NCBI RefSeq assembly: GCF_009495745.1
Contig: NZ_WIDQ01000005.1
Coordinates: 113,201 to 177,200, forward strand
Length of the DNA stretch: 64,000 bases
Source: Niveispirillum sp. SYP-B3756
GTDB taxonomy: Bacteria > Pseudomonadota > Alphaproteobacteria > Azospirillales > Azospirillaceae
Reading direction: 5' to 3'
Shown: in pieces, positions 60,539 to 64,000 of the stretch
Layout: the number at the start of each line of letters is the position of its first letter
Position numbering within the stretch: position 1 is the stretch's first letter
Program-made: the position numbers and the translations under genes
Notes under the pieces: model-generated
Told to the model about the DNA's origin: nothing
Seen by the model: the letters and a program-made list of their open reading frames with translations, nothing else
Database searches by the model: none

Positions 60539-60594
60539 TATGACATCGAATGACGGACCTCGAAAAGCGGCCGAACTCGGAACAGGAAAAGACC

Positions 60595-62013
60595 ATGCAA
60601 GGCGAGCATTTATGGCAATGGGAGGCCGGCGCGCTGGCCGAGGCCATCCGGCAGCGGCGCGTCAGCGCGCGGGAGGCGGTGGAAAGCTGTCTGGCGCGGA
60701 TCGCGCAGGTGAACCCTGTCATCAACGCCCTGACGGAAATCCAGGAACAGGCGGCATTGGCCGCCGCTGACAAGGCTGATCAGGCAGTGGCAGCCGGGGG
60801 CGACCTGCCGCCGCTACATGGCGTGCCCGCCACGGTGAAGATCAATGTCGATCAGGCCGGCAGCGCCACCACCAACGGGGTTGCCCCGCTGGTTGGGTTG
60901 ATCGCCTCGGTTGACAGCCCGCCGGTGGCGAACTGGCGCAATGCCGGCACCATCTTCCTGGGCCGCAGCAATGCACCGGCCTTTTCCTGCCGCTGGTTCA
61001 CTGACAATGCGCCGCACGGGCGGACGCTGAACCCGTGGAATCCGGGGCTGAATGTCGGCGGGTCCAGCGGCGGGGCCGCCGCCGCCACGGCCACCGGCAT
61101 GTCACCGCTGGCCCATTGCAATGATCTGGCCGGCTCTGCCCGCCTGCCGGCTGCCGCCTGCGGCGTCTATGGTCTGCGCCCCACGGTGGGCCGGGTGCCC
61201 GCCTTCAACGCCACAGCCAAGGCCGAACGGTCGCTGTGCCTGCAGTTCGGCTCGGCCCAAGGGGTCATTGCCCGCTCGGTCGGTGACATTCGGCTGGGCC
61301 TGCACAGCATGGCGCGGCGCGATCCGCGTGACCCGGCCTGGGTGCCGGCCCCGCTGGAACAGCCCGATGATGCAGCGCCGGTGCGCGTTGCCCTGTTCAC
61401 GGGTGTGGGCGAACACCGGCCCGACAGTCACACCGCCGCCGCCCTGCGCCAGGCCGCCGACACGCTGGCCGATGCTGGCTATGAGGTGGTGGAGGCGGCC
61501 CCGCCGCGCTTCATCGAGACAGCCGAACTCTGGATGGCGCTGCTCTCCAATGATTGCCGCACGCCGGCGGCCCGCGCCGCCTTCAGCATGGGCGATGCGG
61601 ATTTCCTGCACTCGCTGGAATTGACGGCAGCCTGCGTGCCGGAGATGAGCCCGGCCGACATGCTGGCCACCTTGTCGGCCCGCACCGGCCTGCTGCGGGA
61701 ATGGCAGTTGTTCCTGGAGGCCTATCCGCTGCTGCTGATGCCCACCGCCTGGACCGCCGCCTTCCCGGTAGGCCATGATATTGCCGGTGAACGGGAAGCA
61801 CGGGAATTGCTGGTCGCCCACAGCCCCTGCACCAGCACGGCCTGTGTCAGCGTGCCGGCCCTGACGATACCGTTCCGCCCCGCAGGCTCTCCCCTGCCCG
61901 TCGGCATCCAGCTCGTGGCCGCCCGCTTCCGCGAAGGGCGTATTCTGGCCGCCGCCCAGGCGATGGCCAGCCGGCTGCCGCCCGTCAGCCCCATCGATCC
62001 GGTCACGGCATGA
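60595..62013 (+). CDS. Amidase-signature family hydrolase
   Basis: A 472-residue amidase. The Ser-cisSer-Lys triad is Lys82 in PATVKINVDQAG, Ser157 in NVGGSSGGAAAA and Ser181 in DLAGSARLPAAACG; the spacings of 75 and 24 residues equal those of characterised family members. ACVSVPALTIPFRP near the C-terminus is typical. Start at 60595 follows AGGAAAAGACC; the ATG at 60550 lacks such a site. It hydrolyses an amide bond of a small molecule; in this operon an amide of the imported compound is likely. Its stop overlaps the second tetR start. Confidence 0.9.
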   Translation: MQGEHLWQWEAGALAEAIRQRRVSAREAVESCLARIAQVNPVINALTEIQEQAALAAADKADQAVAAGGDLPPLHGVPATVKINVDQAGSATTNGVAPLVGLIASVDSPPVANWRNAGTIFLGRSNAPAFSCRWFTDNAPHGRTLNPWNPGLNVGGSSGGAAAATATGMSPLAHCNDLAGSARLPAAACGVYGLRPTVGRVPAFNATAKAERSLCLQFGSAQGVIARSVGDIRLGLHSMARRDPRDPAWVPAPLEQPDDAAPVRVALFTGVGEHRPDSHTAAALRQAADTLADAGYEVVEAAPPRFIETAELWMALLSNDCRTPAARAAFSMGDADFLHSLELTAACVPEMSPADMLATLSARTGLLREWQLFLEAYPLLLMPTAWTAAFPVGHDIAGEREARELLVAHSPCTSTACVSVPALTIPFRPAGSPLPVGIQLVAARFREGRILAAAQAMASRLPPVSPIDPVTA

Positions 62014-62660
62014 GCCTGGCACCGACAGCCGCCGCAGCCGGTGAGGGAAGCCGCCCGGCGCGTGGCAACGCCACACGGGAAGCCATCATGGCCGCCGCCA
62101 TCACCGTGCTGGCGCGTGACGGGGTGCAGGGCACCACCACGCGCCGTATCGCGCAGGAGGCGGGGATCAATCTGGGCACCCTGCATTATCATTTCGATGG
62201 CAAGGAAGCGGTGCTGCTGTCGGTGCTGTCGCACCTTCTGGCCCGGGTGCAACAGGAACTGGCCACCCGGTTTACCCAGCCGGAACCATTACGGGATCGT
62301 ATTGATAGCCTGATCATGTTCATCCGTTCGCAGGTGGAACAAAGGCCGGATGAACAGGTGGCGCTTTTCAACCTCACCCTCTACGCCCTGGCCACCGATG
62401 GTTCGCAATGGCTGGCGAAGAAGAAATACGAAGAATTCCTGGCGCTTTACCGGCAGACGCTGGCAGAGGCGTCCGATGTGCGTGATGGCAGCCTGAACCC
62501 CGATCTGGACGGGCTGGCCAATTTCATCCTGACCGGCCTTGTCGGCATTCTGCTGCAATGGCTGGCCACGGCCAATGGGCTGCGATCACACCAGGCGGTG
62601 CGGATGCTGGTCCAGGCCGCCCAACAATTATATCTGCCCAGCCATGGAGACAGAGCATGA
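62010..62660 (+). CDS. TetR-family regulator (paralogue 2)
   Basis: A 216-residue regulator with helix-turn-helix TTTRRIAQEAGINLGTLHYH-FDGKEAVLL and a ligand domain sharing long blocks with the 56468-57157 protein (ALFNLTLYALATDGSQWLAK; GLVGILLQWLATANGLRSHQ). It is embedded in the catabolic operon with ATGA overlaps on both sides, so it is produced together with the enzymes. No copy of the 19-bp site lies directly before it. The recognition helices of both paralogues are very similar, so they may bind the same sites or form heterodimers. Confidence 0.9.
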   Translation: MSLAPTAAAAGEGSRPARGNATREAIMAAAITVLARDGVQGTTTRRIAQEAGINLGTLHYHFDGKEAVLLSVLSHLLARVQQELATRFTQPEPLRDRIDSLIMFIRSQVEQRPDEQVALFNLTLYALATDGSQWLAKKKYEEFLALYRQTLAEASDVRDGSLNPDLDGLANFILTGLVGILLQWLATANGLRSHQAVRMLVQAAQQLYLPSHGDRA

Positions 62661-64000
62661 GCCTGCCTGATCAGTTCCAGGTCGCCATTATTGGCGCCGG
62701 TTTCGCCGGCCTGACCGCCGCCCGCGCCCTGCAGGCCGCCGGGCTTTCCGTGATCGTGCTGGAAGCGCGTGACCGGGTGGGCGGCCGCATCCATACCCGC
62801 CACGCACCCGACGGCACCCCCATCGATGTTGGCGGCCAATGGGTCGGCCCGACACAGGACAAGGTCTTGGCCCTGGCCGATGAATTGGGGGTGGAAACCT
62901 TCACCGCCTATGAGCAGGGGGAGACGCTGTACTGGCTGGAGGGCCGGAGAAGCCGCTGTGAAGGGATGCTGCCGCCCTATGATGAAGAAACCAGGGTGGC
63001 GGTGGAAGGCATCTTCGCCAAGCTGGACGGTTTGGCCGCGACGGTAAACCCGGAATTCCCCTGGCTGTCGCCCGATGCCCAGGCGCTGGACAGTCTCAGC
63101 TTCGAAGCCTGGATCGAACAGGCAAGCGACGTGCCCGCCGCACGGTTCTGGATGCGCTTCCTGGCCCGCTCGGTGCTGGCCTCCGACGCGCGCGAACTCT
63201 CCTTCCTGCATGTGCTGTGCTATATCCGCGCCGGTGGTGACCTGCGCACGGTGATCAGCATGGGCGGCGGCGCGCAGGAACGGCGCTTTGTCAAAGGCGC
63301 GCAGCACCTGGCCGAAAAGCTGGCCGATCAGGTGCGCCCGCTGATCCGCTTCAACAGCCCCGTCCGGGCCATTGCCCAGGATGAAAAGGGCGTGACCATT
63401 CAGTATGCGGGCGGCAGTGTGAAGGCAGACCGGGTGATCGTCACCCTGCCGCCAGCACTGGCCGGCCGGCTCAATTACAGCCCTGCCCTGCCCGGCCCGC
63501 GCGATTACCTGACCCAGCGGATGCCGATGGGCGCCTGTATCAAGATCCAGTTCTTCTATGATGCGCCCTTCTGGCGGGCCGAGGGCCTGTCGGGCATGGC
63601 GGTCAGCGACGAAGGCCCGATGAGCCTGACCTATGACAACTCCCCCGCCGTCGGCACACCGGGCGTGATGGTCGGCTTCATCGAAGGGGACGAGGCCAAA
63701 CATTGGACCGCCAGCAGCCCGGCCGAGCGCCGCGCGGCGGTAATCGCCGAGCTGGTGCATCTGTTCGGCCCCCAGGCCGCCAATGTACGGCATTATGAGG
63801 AACTGTCCTGGCTGGAGGAGGAATTCTCCCGCGGTGGCTATGGCGGCTTCCTGGTGCCGGGTGCCTGGACCAGCGTGGGCCACACCATCCGCCAGCCGGT
63901 AGGCCGCATCCATTGGGCGGGGACGGAAACCGCCTGGATCTGGACCGGTTATATGGATGGGGCGATCCGGTCGGGCGAGCGGGTGGTGGCGGAAATCCTG
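62657..64000 (+). CDS. Flavin monoamine oxidase (partial at 3' end)
   Basis: The first 448 residues of an FAD amine oxidase; the frame is still open at the window edge. FAD binding is at VAIIGAGFAGLTAARALQAA, followed by LEARDRVGGRIHTRHAPDG and IDVGGQWVGPTQDKVLALAD, the MAO/LSD1-family signature. RVIVTLPPALAGRL and GRIHWAGTETAWIWTGYMDG AIRSGERV near the end match the second FAD site and substrate cage. Only a few C-terminal residues should be missing. It oxidises an amine to an aldehyde with release of ammonia and peroxide, feeding the aldehyde dehydrogenase in the same operon. The specific amine is unknown. Confidence 0.9.
   Translation, partial: MSLPDQFQVAIIGAGFAGLTAARALQAAGLSVIVLEARDRVGGRIHTRHAPDGTPIDVGGQWVGPTQDKVLALADELGVETFTAYEQGETLYWLEGRRSRCEGMLPPYDEETRVAVEGIFAKLDGLAATVNPEFPWLSPDAQALDSLSFEAWIEQASDVPAARFWMRFLARSVLASDARELSFLHVLCYIRAGGDLRTVISMGGGAQERRFVKGAQHLAEKLADQVRPLIRFNSPVRAIAQDEKGVTIQYAGGSVKADRVIVTLPPALAGRLNYSPALPGPRDYLTQRMPMGACIKIQFFYDAPFWRAEGLSGMAVSDEGPMSLTYDNSPAVGTPGVMVGFIEGDEAKHWTASSPAERRAAVIAELVHLFGPQAANVRHYEELSWLEEEFSRGGYGGFLVPGAWTSVGHTIRQPVGRIHWAGTETAWIWTGYMDGAIRSGERVVAEIL

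Overview
This GC-rich window looks like a chromosomal segment of an alphaproteobacterium, most likely in or near the Rhodospirillales/Azospirillaceae. That placement rests on gene content and codon style, not on a marker gene. Most of the window is ordinary housekeeping, transport and regulation. Three accessory islands and several unexplained intergenic structures stand out.

Layout. 1-1261: N-terminal part of a membrane protein that runs into a Gly/Gln/Ser repeat and leaves the window. 1421-9563: minus-strand operon of six genes, each overlapping the next by four bases, with three radical SAM proteins, two methyltransferases and a glycosyltransferase; one radical SAM protein is fused to a nucleotidyltransferase-like domain. 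9884-14434: MacA/MacB/outer-membrane-factor efflux operon. 14445-18862: a HAD-type protein facing a multidomain glycosyltransferase. 18950-22462: gamma carbonic anhydrase, argC, GNAT and an MFS exporter. 22643-24840: pobA with a divergent AraC regulator. 24955-28994: ilvE, MarR, an OmpR/EnvZ-type pair and a Nudix hydrolase. 29274-33258: DUF47/PiT phosphate uptake and two tandem periplasmic binding proteins. 33459-33543: tRNA-Leu(GAG). 33818-45730: kup, APC permease, D-amino-acid-oxidase-like protein, alkB, FadL-type porin, MHS-type transporter, smpB, dapA and a lytic transglycosylase. 46058-48133: a small protein, an AT-richer stretch with a decayed-looking reading frame, an XRE regulator, a 24-bp palindrome and a two-repeat CRISPR. 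48134-53219: a FixJ-like two-component pair and an ABC transporter without a binding protein. 53601-64000: a catabolic island with TonB receptor, two paralogous TetR regulators, MFS, aldehyde dehydrogenase, amidase and flavin amine oxidase.

How the parts fit. The last island reads as uptake, transport and oxidation of an amine- or amide-containing compound: amine oxidase gives an aldehyde, the dehydrogenase oxidises it, and the amidase hydrolyses an amide. Four copies of a 19-bp near-palindrome (consensus TTTRGTCRNNYGAYCAAA, with small deviations) surround the first tetR gene. They suggest a local regulon that also controls the TonB receptor.

The best candidates for something undescribed are: the radical SAM operon; a five-hairpin intergenic element present twice (22497-22643 and 60384-60538), whose stems differ in sequence but keep their pairing; the 19-bp operator family; the solitary CRISPR; and the frame with in-phase TGA codons at 46553-46885. 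All calls come from reading the sequence; no database search was run.
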